DNA of 37,444 nucleotides, from assembly GCA_949291555.1 (NCBI GenBank), contig CASEWE010000016.1, forward strand, positions 40,065 through 77,508, given 5' to 3'. How positions within the stretch are numbered: position 1 is the first letter of the stretch; each line of letters begins with the position of its first letter. The position numbers and the translations under genes were made by a program. Below the pieces are notes generated by a model. It did not search any database and was not told the origin of the DNA. It saw nothing but the letters and a program-made list of their open reading frames with translations. Of the stretch, positions 16,283 to 29,053 are shown in pieces. This DNA is from an uncultured Bacteroidales bacterium. GTDB taxonomy: Bacteria; Bacteroidota; Bacteroidia; Bacteroidales; P3.

Positions 16283-16400
16283 CGCCTTTATAGGAAATCC
16301 GGCCCGATGTTCCCTTTTCGAGGACGGGCTTCCTTTCAGTATTCCCGCCGGGAGGAAAATTCTTCGGCTCTGTCGGTGCGGTAAAACCCTTAAAAAATAG

Positions 16401-17879
<1,479 letters not shown>

Positions 17880-17884
17880 GGGAT

Positions 17885-17908
17885 AAAAGCCGGTTCCTGC
17901 CGGCTTTT
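17885..17908 (+). terminator. Rho-independent terminator after guaB
   Basis: AAAAGCCGG (17885-17893) pairs with CCGGCTTTT (17900-17908) as a perfect nine-pair stem with a six-base loop; the stem's own T run supplies the tail. It lies 6 bases after the guaB stop. Confidence 0.8.
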
Positions 17909-18000
17909 GCCGTAAAGGAGGCCCGGAATTTCGGGATTTCCGGCCGATGAGGCCGGCTTGAACAGGAAAGTTAACGTTGAAACCCATATTAAAACCATTT

Positions 18001-20019
18001 ATGAGAACTTTTTTTTGCGCGTTGGCCCTTGCCGTTTTCGGGGGGATTTCCTTTGCCCAGAAAATCAACGACGATTCGGTTTTGCTTATCATAGGCTCCG
18101 ATACGACCACCCGGGGGGATTTCCTCAGGACTTACGCCCAGAACCTGGTCGCCGGCCGTCCGGCCGACCCGAGCCGGGAAGATTTGGAAGACTACCTGGA
18201 CTTGTATATCAATTTCCGGATGAAGGTGGCGGCGGCGAAAGATGCCCGTTACGACACGGTTTCGGCTATCGGAAACGAATTGGCCGTATACCGCAAGCAA
18301 TTGGCGCAGCCCTACCTGCTGGATGCCGGAGTGCAGGAGCAGCTCGAAGAGGAAACCTACGAGCACATGCAGTATGATGTCGCGGCCCGCCATATCCTGG
18401 TCTCCCTGCCCGTGTATTCCTCGCCCGCCGATACGCTGGCCGCTTTGAAAAAGATCCGGGAGGCCCGGGAAAAGATCATGGCGGGAGAAGATTTCCATCA
18501 AGTCGCTTTCGAATATTCCGATGACGTTCGTACCAACCGTGCCGGGGAGAAGATAAGAACGGGCATGGAAGGGGAATTGGGTTATTCCACTGCCCTCAGC
18601 ATGGTCTATCCCATTGAAAAGACCTTGTATTCCCTCAAGGTGGGGGAGGTTTCCCAGCCCGTGAGGAGCCGCTACGGCTACCATGTCATCCAGCTTGTGG
18701 ACAAGAAACCGGCGCTTGGGAAAGTCACATTCTCGCACATCCTTGTCGTTCCGGCCCGTCTCGACTCCACCGGAGAGGCGGAGCAGGCGGCCAAAGCCCG
18801 GATAGATTCCGCTTACGATGCTTTGTCGAAAGGGACCGCGTTTGAAACGGCGGCGAAGAAGTATTCCGACGACAAGTATTCGGCCGCCAACGGCGGTTAC
18901 GTGGGGAGTTTCGCTGTCAATCGCATGGTCCCCGAAGTGATCGCCCAATTTTATAGCTTGGACAAAGGCCGTTTTTCCAAGCCTTTCCGCAGCCGTTACG
19001 GATGGCATATCGTTTACTTGCACGACAAGACAGGGGTTCCTTCCGGCCAGCAGGCTATCGACCAGATACGTTATGCCATCGAGCACGATATCGAGCGGAA
19101 CCAGATTCCGGTCAAGGCCTTTTTGGATAAGAAACTGCAAAATTCCCATTGGGAATGGGACGAGGATGTCCTTTCGGAGTTGAAAGAATATTACAAAAGC
19201 CTGCCATCGGTGAAGATCATCCCGAAGGATTCCCTTTCCGATCCGGAATTCTTTTCCCGGAAAATCCTCCGTTTCGAAGACATGGACGATTGCGTGTGGG
19301 CTTTTATCAAGATTGCAGACAAGATTACGACCGATGCCCGGCAAGTGGGCGATTTCGATACATGGTTCCAGGAGATGCAGGATGAGTTCCTGTATTCGCT
19401 GGCTTTGCGGCACGAAATGTCGTTGCTGGAAGGAAAGCACCCGGAGTTTGCCCGGTTGATGGAGGAATACCGCGATGGCGTTTACCTCTTCGATATCAAC
19501 AATCGCCGGGTGTGGGCCAAAGCCTTGTACGATACGGTCGGCTTGGAGCAATATTTCGAAGCGAACCGTTCCCGCTATAACCGCCCGGCCCGCGCGGCAG
19601 CGATGGTGATGGAATACGATGTCCGCTCGGTCAATACGTCCAAGATGGCCAAATTCGCGAAAAAAGCCTTCAAGAAGAATCTGAACGCAACGCAAATCCA
19701 GGCTTTGGCAGACAAGGAGTTCGGGGAAAAGATGGTGCGGGTCGATTCGGCTTCCTTCGTTGCGGGCGAGAATGTTTTCCTCGACAATATGCCCTGGGAG
19801 ACCGGTCTGTCGAAAGACCTTATTTCGGGAACCACGAAAAAAGCTTTTGTCATTCTTCAAGCTGTGGAACCGAGCCGGCCATATGAGTTATCCGAAATAC
19901 GCGGCACCGTGATTACCGACTACCAGGGCTATCTGGAAGAGGAATGGATCAAGGAACTGCGGGCAAGATACGAGCCGATCCTCGATGCGGAAGTTTTCAG
20001 AAGCATGTATGAAGAATAG
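18001..20019 (+). CDS. Periplasmic peptidyl-prolyl isomerase with two parvulin domains
   Basis: A 672-residue exported folding factor. MRTFFCALALAVFGGISFAQ is a clear signal peptide. Parvulin domain 1 runs from about residue 120 (ARHILVSLPV) to 235 (SRYGYHVIQLVDKKP), and domain 2 from about 238 (FSHILVVPA) to 340 (SRYGWHIVYLHDK). The remaining ~330 residues are helical and charged, without a known domain, and may hold a client. The family isomerises prolines and chaperones outer-membrane proteins. The ATG at 18001 was preferred to an in-frame TTG at 17977 because it starts the signal peptide directly. The next gene overlaps its end by 11 bases, marking a coupled operon with the lipoprotein, SurA and MoxR. 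Confidence 0.92.
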   Translation: MRTFFCALALAVFGGISFAQKINDDSVLLIIGSDTTTRGDFLRTYAQNLVAGRPADPSREDLEDYLDLYINFRMKVAAAKDARYDTVSAIGNELAVYRKQLAQPYLLDAGVQEQLEEETYEHMQYDVAARHILVSLPVYSSPADTLAALKKIREAREKIMAGEDFHQVAFEYSDDVRTNRAGEKIRTGMEGELGYSTALSMVYPIEKTLYSLKVGEVSQPVRSRYGYHVIQLVDKKPALGKVTFSHILVVPARLDSTGEAEQAAKARIDSAYDALSKGTAFETAAKKYSDDKYSAANGGYVGSFAVNRMVPEVIAQFYSLDKGRFSKPFRSRYGWHIVYLHDKTGVPSGQQAIDQIRYAIEHDIERNQIPVKAFLDKKLQNSHWEWDEDVLSELKEYYKSLPSVKIIPKDSLSDPEFFSRKILRFEDMDDCVWAFIKIADKITTDARQVGDFDTWFQEMQDEFLYSLALRHEMSLLEGKHPEFARLMEEYRDGVYLFDINNRRVWAKALYDTVGLEQYFEANRSRYNRPARAAAMVMEYDVRSVNTSKMAKFAKKAFKKNLNATQIQALADKEFGEKMVRVDSASFVAGENVFLDNMPWETGLSKDLISGTTKKAFVILQAVEPSRPYELSEIRGTVITDYQGYLEEEWIKELRARYEPILDAEVFRSMYEE

Positions 20020-20908
20020 CCGGATCCTTGCCGGGCTGCTCCCGGCCCTTCTCTGTTTCCTTCCCGCTTGCCGCCAGGCCTCCGGTCCGGAGCAAGCGTG
20101 GGTGGCGCGGGTAGGCACGTCTTATTTGTACCGTTCCGAACTGGAAGCCATGCTTCCTCGGGGTCTTTTGCCTATGGACAGTTTGGAGACTGCCCGTAAA
20201 AAAGTGGCCAGCTGGGTTTCCCAGCAAGTCCTTTTGCAAAGGGCCGAGGAAAACATGGACGAACGTGCGGCCGGGAGGATCGAGCGGCAGATTGAGGATT
20301 ACCGGAAATCCTTGATGATTTTCAATTACGAGGAGAACATTACCCGGCAATTGCTCGATACGGTTGTCCTTGACAAGGAAATAGAGGAATATTACCGGCA
20401 GCATCAAGACCAGTTCGTCTTGAAAAGCAATATCGTACGGGTTCGCTTCGTAAAGGTTTCCAAGCAATCCAAGCATCTTGCCCGCTTGAAGGAAGGACTG
20501 TTTTCCGCATCGTTGGAAAACGATGGCAACCTTTTCAATTACGCGGAGCTTTGCCGGGATTTTTCCGAAAATTTCTTTTTAGATGGAGATAAGTGGTTGT
20601 ATTTTAATGACTTTCTCCGGGAAGTACCGGTGAAGACCTACAATCAGGAAGAATTTTTGAAACACCATCGGAATATCGAAGTGGAAGCGGGAAGCCATAT
20701 TTATTATGTTTCCATATTGGATTTCCGGATCCGGGATATGCTTTCCCCGCTCTCTTTCGAGCAAGACCGGATAAGGGCCATTGTCCTCAACCAGCGCAAG
20801 AAGGCTTTGCTCGACAAAATGGAGAAAGACTTGCTGCAGGAAGCGGTCCGTTCGGGAATGGTGGAGTATTATGATGGAGGTTCTCAGGATGAAGTTGGTC
20901 AGATTTAG
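20009..20908 (+). CDS. Lipoprotein of the folding operon, SurA-N-like
   Basis: A 299-residue lipoprotein: the signal ends LLCFLPAC, placing the lipidated Cys near residue 19. The opening of the mature part, WVARVGTSYLYRSELE, resembles the first strand-helix unit of SurA/PpiC N-terminal domains, and the long central helices (KEIEEYYRQHQDQFV) look like PpiC-type chaperone helices. No complete parvulin domain is visible: the HILV and GYHI strands are absent. It may be a chaperone-only member or a partner of the flanking isomerases. Its start is inside the preceding gene (11-base overlap), and surA begins inside its end (20-base overlap). Confidence 0.75.
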   Translation: MKNSRILAGLLPALLCFLPACRQASGPEQAWVARVGTSYLYRSELEAMLPRGLLPMDSLETARKKVASWVSQQVLLQRAEENMDERAAGRIERQIEDYRKSLMIFNYEENITRQLLDTVVLDKEIEEYYRQHQDQFVLKSNIVRVRFVKVSKQSKHLARLKEGLFSASLENDGNLFNYAELCRDFSENFFLDGDKWLYFNDFLREVPVKTYNQEEFLKHHRNIEVEAGSHIYYVSILDFRIRDMLSPLSFEQDRIRAIVLNQRKKALLDKMEKDLLQEAVRSGMVEYYDGGSQDEVGQI

Positions 20909-22448
20909 CATCTTTTTATTTGCGGCTTTCTTGGCTTTCCCTTTGATGGGAGCCGAGTTCCGGGTAACCGGGGACACCGTGCAGGAACGCGTCCATCGGG
21001 GAAAACGCCAGCATCGGCAAGCTCCTCGGGAAAGGGTGTCCCCGATTGTGGATTCCGCGCTGCTGGATTTTTCCGGAAGCGCTTCGCGGGAAAAAGCCGG
21101 AGGGATTCCCCCTGTTTCATCGTCTTCTTTGCGGGAGATCCAAAAGGATTCCAGCCAGCAGCCTCATGGGGAAAATATCGTGATCGACGAGATTGTAGCG
21201 GTGATCGGGACCAAGATGGTCAAGCTTTCCGATGTGGAGCGTTCCATTGACAACATGCGGGCCAGCGGGGTTCAAGTCACGGACGATTCCCGTTGCCAGG
21301 CTTTGGAGGCCTTGATGGTTTCGGCCTTGTATGAGCTTCAAGCCGATGAAGACAGCATCACGGTGAGCGAAGCCGAGGTGGAGGGGGAATTGGAAGCCCG
21401 TATCCGGTATTTCGTGGATCAGATCGGATCGCGCGAGAAACTGGAAGAATTTTACGGCAAGTCTATCCTGCAAATCAAGGAAGAGTACCGGGAAATGATC
21501 CGTTCCAACATCATATCCCTCCGCATGGAAGCGAAAATTACCGAGGATGTGAAAGTCACGCCCAGCGAAGTACGGCGCTTTTTTGCTACCTTGCCCAAGG
21601 ATAGTATCCCGCTCGTGCCGCTCACCTACGAATTGCAATACATAAGTCGAAAGCCGATTATTAGTTTGAGCGAAAAGGATTTGGCCAAGGAACGGCTTCA
21701 AGGGATCCGGGAGCGTATCGAGAAAGGGGAGCAGTTCCGTTCGTTGGCGGCCTTGTATTCCCAGGATCCCGGTTCGGCCCGCAGAGGGGGGGATTTGGGC
21801 TATGGGGCCCGGGGGGACTGGGCCAGCGAGTTCGAATCGATGGCATTCAGCCTTCCGATAGGCGAACTTTCCCCGGTTTTCGAAACGCAGTTCGGTTTCC
21901 ATATACTTGAAGTATTGGACAGGAAAGGGGAAATGGCGCAGGTGCGTCACATACTGATTCGCCCGGAAGCTTCCGATCAAGACCTTCTCCGGGCCAGGAT
22001 GGAATTGGATTCCATTGCGCAGATGGTGCGCGATGGCGTGTATACGATGAAGGAAGCAGTCGGCTTGTTTTCGGACGATGCCGGCCTGCAAGGCGATGGC
22101 GTTTACATCAATCCTATGACCCGCAAGCCCGTTTATACGGCGGAAGAACTCGACCCGATGGTCTACCTGGCTGTCCAGGATTTGGCGGAAGGGCAGAATA
22201 CCAATGCCTTGCCTTATCAGACATTGGATAACCAGCCGGCTTTCCGCATGTTCTATGTCACGAAACGCATCCCGCCGCACCGGGCGGACATCAATACCGA
22301 TTACGACAAGATTTACGAACTGGCCTTGGAAAAGGCCAAGGTTCGGACGATGCAGGAATGGATGCGGAACAAGATCGGGAATACCTACGTGCGGATCATG
22401 GATCGGTTCAAGAATTGTAATTTCATGTACCAATGGAAGAGTATGTAG
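20889..22448 (+). CDS. surA: SurA-type periplasmic chaperone/isomerase
   Basis: A 519-residue exported protein that escorts outer-membrane proteins. Signal peptide: MKLVRFSIFLFAAFLAFPLMGA. A low-complexity, basic then Ser/Pro-rich segment (residues ~25-95) follows and is unusual. The SurA N-domain starts IVIDEIVAVIGTKMVKLSDVE near residue 97. Parvulin 1 is at about 250-355 (YELQYISRKP to FGFHILEVLDRKG) with the GGDLGYGARGDW loop; parvulin 2 at about 355-465 begins VRHILIRPE and lacks the clear GYHI ending. The start ATG 20889 fits the signal peptide; ATG 20871 in frame is an alternative. The gene overlaps both neighbours, so translation is likely coupled. Confidence 0.88.
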   Translation: MKLVRFSIFLFAAFLAFPLMGAEFRVTGDTVQERVHRGKRQHRQAPRERVSPIVDSALLDFSGSASREKAGGIPPVSSSSLREIQKDSSQQPHGENIVIDEIVAVIGTKMVKLSDVERSIDNMRASGVQVTDDSRCQALEALMVSALYELQADEDSITVSEAEVEGELEARIRYFVDQIGSREKLEEFYGKSILQIKEEYREMIRSNIISLRMEAKITEDVKVTPSEVRRFFATLPKDSIPLVPLTYELQYISRKPIISLSEKDLAKERLQGIRERIEKGEQFRSLAALYSQDPGSARRGGDLGYGARGDWASEFESMAFSLPIGELSPVFETQFGFHILEVLDRKGEMAQVRHILIRPEASDQDLLRARMELDSIAQMVRDGVYTMKEAVGLFSDDAGLQGDGVYINPMTRKPVYTAEELDPMVYLAVQDLAEGQNTNALPYQTLDNQPAFRMFYVTKRIPPHRADINTDYDKIYELALEKAKVRTMQEWMRNKIGNTYVRIMDRFKNCNFMYQWKSM

Positions 22449-23407
22449 CGCCTTACGCCCATGAAGCCCAGGCGGTAGATGCCTTGGCGGCCAAGTACCG
22501 GCAGGTCAAATCCGAAATCGGCAAGCAGATTATCGGGCAGGAAGATGTGGTGGAGGCCATCCTGACCGCTGTTTTCAGCCGTGGGCATGCTTTGCTGGTC
22601 GGGGTTCCGGGGCTTGCGAAGACCCTTTTGGTGCAGACATTGGCAAAAGTCCTGGACTTGAGTTTTTCCCGGATCCAGTTCACGCCCGACCTGATGCCTT
22701 CCGATATAACCGGTTCGGAGATTCTTGATGCGAACCGGATGTATAAGTTCCTGAAAGGGCCCGTATTTTCCCATCTGGTATTGGCCGATGAAATCAACCG
22801 GACGCCGCCCAAGACCCAAGCGGCCTTGCTGGAGGCCATGCAGGAAAAGCGGGTGACGGTAGGGGGAACCACTTATGTCCTGCCTGATCCGTTTTTTGTC
22901 TTGGCGACCCAGAACCCGATCGAGCAGGAAGGGACTTACCCGCTGCCGGAGGCCCAGTTAGACCGCTTCATGTTCCAGATAATGCTGGATTATCCTTCCC
23001 GGGAAGAAGAGATTGCCATTGTCAAGGCAACGACCTTGGACAAGACGGTTGAACTTTCGCCTTTGATGACGGAAAAGGAAATAGTTTATTTCCAACATCT
23101 TGTCCGTCAGATACCGGTGCCGGATTCCTTGTACGAGTACGCGGTGAAGATTGTGGCTTCGACGCGGGCGGCATCCTCGGCTCCGGAAATGGCGCGCAAG
23201 TATCTGGCTTGGGGGGCAGGGCCGAGGGCATCCCAGTATTTGATCGTAGGGGCTAAATGCCATGCCGCCTTGCACGGCAGGTACAGTCCCGGAAAGGAAG
23301 ATGTGCAGGCTGTGGCTTTGCCGGTGCTGCGGCACCGGGTCGTGAAGAATTACAAGGCGGAGGCGGAAGGGGTTTCGATCGACTCCATCTTGTCGGAATT
23401 GCTTTGA
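22433..23407 (+). CDS. MoxR-family AAA+ ATPase
   Basis: A 324-residue cytosolic AAA+ protein. Walker A is GVPGLAKT (residues 57-64), Walker B LVLADEINR (about 116-124), with MoxR signatures GSEIL, EAMQEKRVTVGG, ATQNPIEQEGTYPLPEAQLDRF and the sensor region. MoxR proteins help insert cofactors or assemble complexes, usually with DUF58 and von Willebrand factor A partner proteins. Here it overlaps the end of surA by 16 bases and is followed by a convergent gene, so no DUF58 or Bat-type partner is beside it. The operon position suggests a link to envelope protein assembly, which is inference. Confidence 0.93.
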   Translation: MEEYVAPYAHEAQAVDALAAKYRQVKSEIGKQIIGQEDVVEAILTAVFSRGHALLVGVPGLAKTLLVQTLAKVLDLSFSRIQFTPDLMPSDITGSEILDANRMYKFLKGPVFSHLVLADEINRTPPKTQAALLEAMQEKRVTVGGTTYVLPDPFFVLATQNPIEQEGTYPLPEAQLDRFMFQIMLDYPSREEEIAIVKATTLDKTVELSPLMTEKEIVYFQHLVRQIPVPDSLYEYAVKIVASTRAASSAPEMARKYLAWGAGPRASQYLIVGAKCHAALHGRYSPGKEDVQAVALPVLRHRVVKNYKAEAEGVSIDSILSELL

Positions 23408-23469
23408 TTCCTGCTGAAAGGCGCTGTCCCGGTTCTTTATGCGGCCAAGCCAAGGTTCGCTATGCGGCT

Positions 23470-24378
23470 TCAGGAAGTTTGCCGGGCCGGGTCTTTGGAA
23501 AAAGAGCGGGGACAGAAACGGGAAAAGGATTTCAACGAGGCCTCCCGTCCTGATTCGGATGGCTGCAGGCCGATATGGCGGGCTTGCAAGGTTTGCATGT
23601 CGAACAGGAAGAGTTCATTGTCCAAGCAGGGCCCGCATCCGGAAAGGATTTTCAGGCATTCGTTCGCTTGTATCGAGGCGATCAGGGAAGGCAGGGGACC
23701 CAGTACCCCGCCTGGCAGGCCGGGCAGGCGCCGGATGCCGGCATTCGGGTTTCCTTCTGTTTCTTCAGGGATTGCTCCTGTTTTCCCTTGGCTTTCGGGC
23801 TGGGGGAACAGGCAGCGGTAGGTGGCGGAGCCTTTTGTCCGGTTGAAGACCGAAACCTGGCCTTGGAAGCCCGAAATGCTCCCGTAGACGTAGGGGATCC
23901 CGAAGCCGACGCACAAGTCGTTCATCAGGTACCGTGCCTGGGGATTATCGCAGCCATCGAGCACGATCTGGCACCCTTCGGCTATTTTGCAGGCGTTGGT
24001 CTCGTCCATGAACCGGCAATGGGATTCGATGACCACCTCCGGATTGAGCCGGCGGAGAGTCTCTTCGGCGCAAGCGCTTTTGTACAGGCCTATCTGGTCT
24101 GTCCGGTAAAGGATCTGGCGTTGCAGGTTGCTGAGCGAAACGCGGTCCCCGTCGGCCAGGACGAGGCGTCCGATTCCTGCAGCGCACAGCAACGTGGCCA
24201 AAGTGGAGCCCAGCCCGCCGACTCCGACAATCAGGGCCGAAGACTCGGATAACTTCGCTTGCCCGCTTTCCCCGAATTCCGGGAGCATGATTTGGCGGGA
24301 ATAGCGTGTCTCCCGCTGCGTTTTTTCATCCATACCCGGGAGTCCCGCCCCGGGGGCATGGCTTTCCGTCTGCATCAT
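23470..24378 (-). CDS. thiF: ThiF/MoeB-family adenylyltransferase
   Basis: Last gene of the thiamine operon. ThiF adenylates the C-terminus of the ThiS carrier for sulfur transfer. The 302-residue protein has the E1-like fold: RYSRQIMLPEFGESGQ, the ATP-binding GVGGLGS (residues 52-58), DGDRVSLSNLQRQILY, and DGCDNPQARYLMND. The region that in many relatives holds a conserved cysteine before GVLG reads LPGLPGGVLGPLP here, and no C-terminal CxxC zinc pair is seen. Some Bacteroidota ThiF proteins also seem to lack these, so this may be normal, but see the finding on an alternative frame. The start at 24378 overlaps the thiH stop; MDEKTQRETRYS at 24333 is a plausible later start. Confidence 0.85.
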   Translation of the reverse strand: MMQTESHAPGAGLPGMDEKTQRETRYSRQIMLPEFGESGQAKLSESSALIVGVGGLGSTLATLLCAAGIGRLVLADGDRVSLSNLQRQILYRTDQIGLYKSACAEETLRRLNPEVVIESHCRFMDETNACKIAEGCQIVLDGCDNPQARYLMNDLCVGFGIPYVYGSISGFQGQVSVFNRTKGSATYRCLFPQPESQGKTGAIPEETEGNPNAGIRRLPGLPGGVLGPLPSLIASIQANECLKILSGCGPCLDNELFLFDMQTLQARHIGLQPSESGREASLKSFSRFCPRSFSKDPARQTS

Positions 24379-25508
24379 CGGGCATCGTATACTTTGTCCC
24401 AGTCTTTCCAGACAACTTCGTAGCCTTGCGCTTCAATCATTCTTTTCATTTCGGACGGGGAACGGGTATCGTTGGTTTGGAATTGCGCCGTTTCCTTGTC
24501 AGGATGGGCATATCCGCCGGGGTCGGTTTGCGAACCGGCGCTTATGGATGTGATTCCCAACGAAATCATCCGGTTGCGGAATTCCTGGCTTTCTCGGGTG
24601 GTCAGCGACATCTCGACTTCATCGTCCAGAAGCCGGAAAGCCCAGATCATCTGGACGAACTCCTTGTCCGAAAGCACGTTCTGCGGCTGGAAGCCTTCGC
24701 CTTCATGCGGCCGCATCCGCGGGAAAGCCACGCAGTATTTGGAACGCCAGTAGTTTTTTTCCAGATACCGGAGGTGCAGGGCCATGAAAAAGGATTCCGC
24801 TCTCCAGTCTTCCAATCCCAGCAAGGCTCCCAGCCCGATCTTGTTCACGTTGGCCATGCCGAGCCGGTCTTGGGTGTTCACGCGCCATTCGAAATCCCGT
24901 TTCTTGCCGGCGGGATGGTAAAAGCCGTAGCGTTGGCGGTTGTAAGTCTCCTGGTAGACATAAACGGCATGCAGGCCGCTTTTGCGCAATCGCTCGTAAT
25001 CGGGCGTGTCCATGGGCTGCACTTCGAGCGAAATCTGGGCGAAATGCGGGGAAAGCAGCTGCATGGCATGTTCCAGGTAGTCGATGCCGGCATCTTTAGG
25101 CGATTCCCCCGTGAGCAGGAGCAGATGCTGGTAGCCCATTTGCTTCAGCACCTTGCATTCTTCCATGATTTGCGAATCGTCGAGCGTTACCCGGGCGAAT
25201 TTGTTTTCGTGGTTGAACCCGCAGTAGATGCAGTGGTTGGTGCAGGCATTGCTCAAATAGAGGGGGATGTAGAATTGTATGGTTTTCCCGAATTTCCTTT
25301 GGGTCGCTTGCCGGCTGAGCCCGGCCATGACCTCCAGATACGGAGAGGCGGCAGGGCTGACCAAAGCCTTGAAGTCTTCCAAATCGATTTCCCGGCCGGG
25401 TGTCCGGGCTTTGGCCAATGCGGTTTCCACATCGCGGTCCGTTTTGGCATAGATGCTCTCCCGGACCTTGTCCCAATCGTAATTTTTGAGTATTTCCGAA
25501 AATAACAT
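24375..25508 (-). CDS. thiH: 2-iminoacetate synthase (radical SAM)
   Basis: Cleaves tyrosine with S-adenosylmethionine to give dehydroglycine for the thiazole ring of thiamine, the anaerobic route. The 377-residue protein has the radical SAM cluster motif C89-x3-C93-x2-C96 (ACTNHCIYCGFNHENK), the downstream LLLLTGESPKDAG, and the C-terminal SAGSQTDPGGY stretch typical of ThiH. The ATG at 25508 gives the usual family length and begins MLFSEILKNYDWD. It overlaps thiF by four bases and is 157 bases after thiC. Use of ThiH rather than the oxygen-dependent ThiO fits an anaerobe. Confidence 0.97.
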   Translation of the reverse strand: MLFSEILKNYDWDKVRESIYAKTDRDVETALAKARTPGREIDLEDFKALVSPAASPYLEVMAGLSRQATQRKFGKTIQFYIPLYLSNACTNHCIYCGFNHENKFARVTLDDSQIMEECKVLKQMGYQHLLLLTGESPKDAGIDYLEHAMQLLSPHFAQISLEVQPMDTPDYERLRKSGLHAVYVYQETYNRQRYGFYHPAGKKRDFEWRVNTQDRLGMANVNKIGLGALLGLEDWRAESFFMALHLRYLEKNYWRSKYCVAFPRMRPHEGEGFQPQNVLSDKEFVQMIWAFRLLDDEVEMSLTTRESQEFRNRMISLGITSISAGSQTDPGGYAHPDKETAQFQTNDTRSPSEMKRMIEAQGYEVVWKDWDKVYDAR

Positions 25509-25665
25509 GGCTTGTATGTTTTGCCGGCAGGCGGATGCCTTGTGCCGGTTGTTACCGTTTTCCCGCTCCAGGAACCGGGACAGGATGCCGGGAGGAACGG
25601 TTCCCGGCTTTCCGGGGGCTTTCCGGGCAAGGATGTCCCTTGCCCGGAAAGCCTTGGCGGGGATT

Positions 25666-28352
<2,687 letters not shown>

Positions 28353-28402
28353 GGTGAAGTTGCGTTATTGGGTGAAACTATCGTTTTGCTTATCGTTTTG
28401 CG

Positions 28403-29053
28403 TCAGCGGATGAAACCTTCCACGAACAAGTCGGTTGCCTTTTGCGGGTTTCCGGACGAGAGAAGGGCGGAACTTATGGCCAAGCCGTGCACGCCGCAGT
28501 TTTTCAAGGCAGGGCCGTCATCCGGGAGAATGCCGCCGATGGCGTAAACGGGAAGCCTCATGTTGTTCTCGTTGGCTTTGCGCATGATTTCGGCATAGCC
28601 TTCCACGCCGAGGAGAGGGCTTAGCTTGGCTTTGGTGCGGGTGAAGCGGAAAGGCCCCAGCCCGATGTAGTTGCCGCCTTGGGCTTCGATTTCCAGGATG
28701 TCCTCCCAGGTATTGGCAGTACCGCCGATAAGGTGGTCGGGGCCGAGGATTTTCCGGGCCTGGGCGATGGGCATGTCGGTCTTGCCGAGGTGCACGCCGT
28801 CGGCTTCCAGTTCTTTTGCCGCTTGCACATTGTCGTCGATTACAAAAAGGGCTTTGTAACGGCGGCAGAGGCTTTGGACACGCTGGGCCCGCTCCATGAA
28901 TTCCGCTTCGGGCGTGTCCTTGCTCCGGAACTGGATCCATCGGATGCCGCACGAAAGCGCCAGCAAGGCCGACTCTTCGATTGCGTATTGCGCGGTGGCG
29001 TGCGTGATGAACTGGATTTTGGGCAAACGGCCCGTTTCAATCTTGCTGCGCAT
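28403..29053 (-). CDS. thiE: Thiamine phosphate synthase
   Basis: Joins the pyrimidine and thiazole phosphates to thiamine phosphate. The 216-residue barrel has the pyrophosphate-binding pieces: IQFRSKD (Arg/Lys), FVIDDNVQAA, ADGVHLGKTDMP, IGLGPFRFTRTKAK and YAIGGI, then GLAISSALL. IDDN replaces the commoner INDR, a conservative change. The start at 29053 overlaps the preceding TenI-like gene by 17 bases. This is the copy with complete catalytic motifs, so I assign thiE here. Confidence 0.93.
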   Translation of the reverse strand: MRSKIETGRLPKIQFITHATAQYAIEESALLALSCGIRWIQFRSKDTPEAEFMERAQRVQSLCRRYKALFVIDDNVQAAKELEADGVHLGKTDMPIAQARKILGPDHLIGGTANTWEDILEIEAQGGNYIGLGPFRFTRTKAKLSPLLGVEGYAEIMRKANENNMRLPVYAIGGILPDDGPALKNCGVHGLAISSALLSSGNPQKATDLFVEGFIR

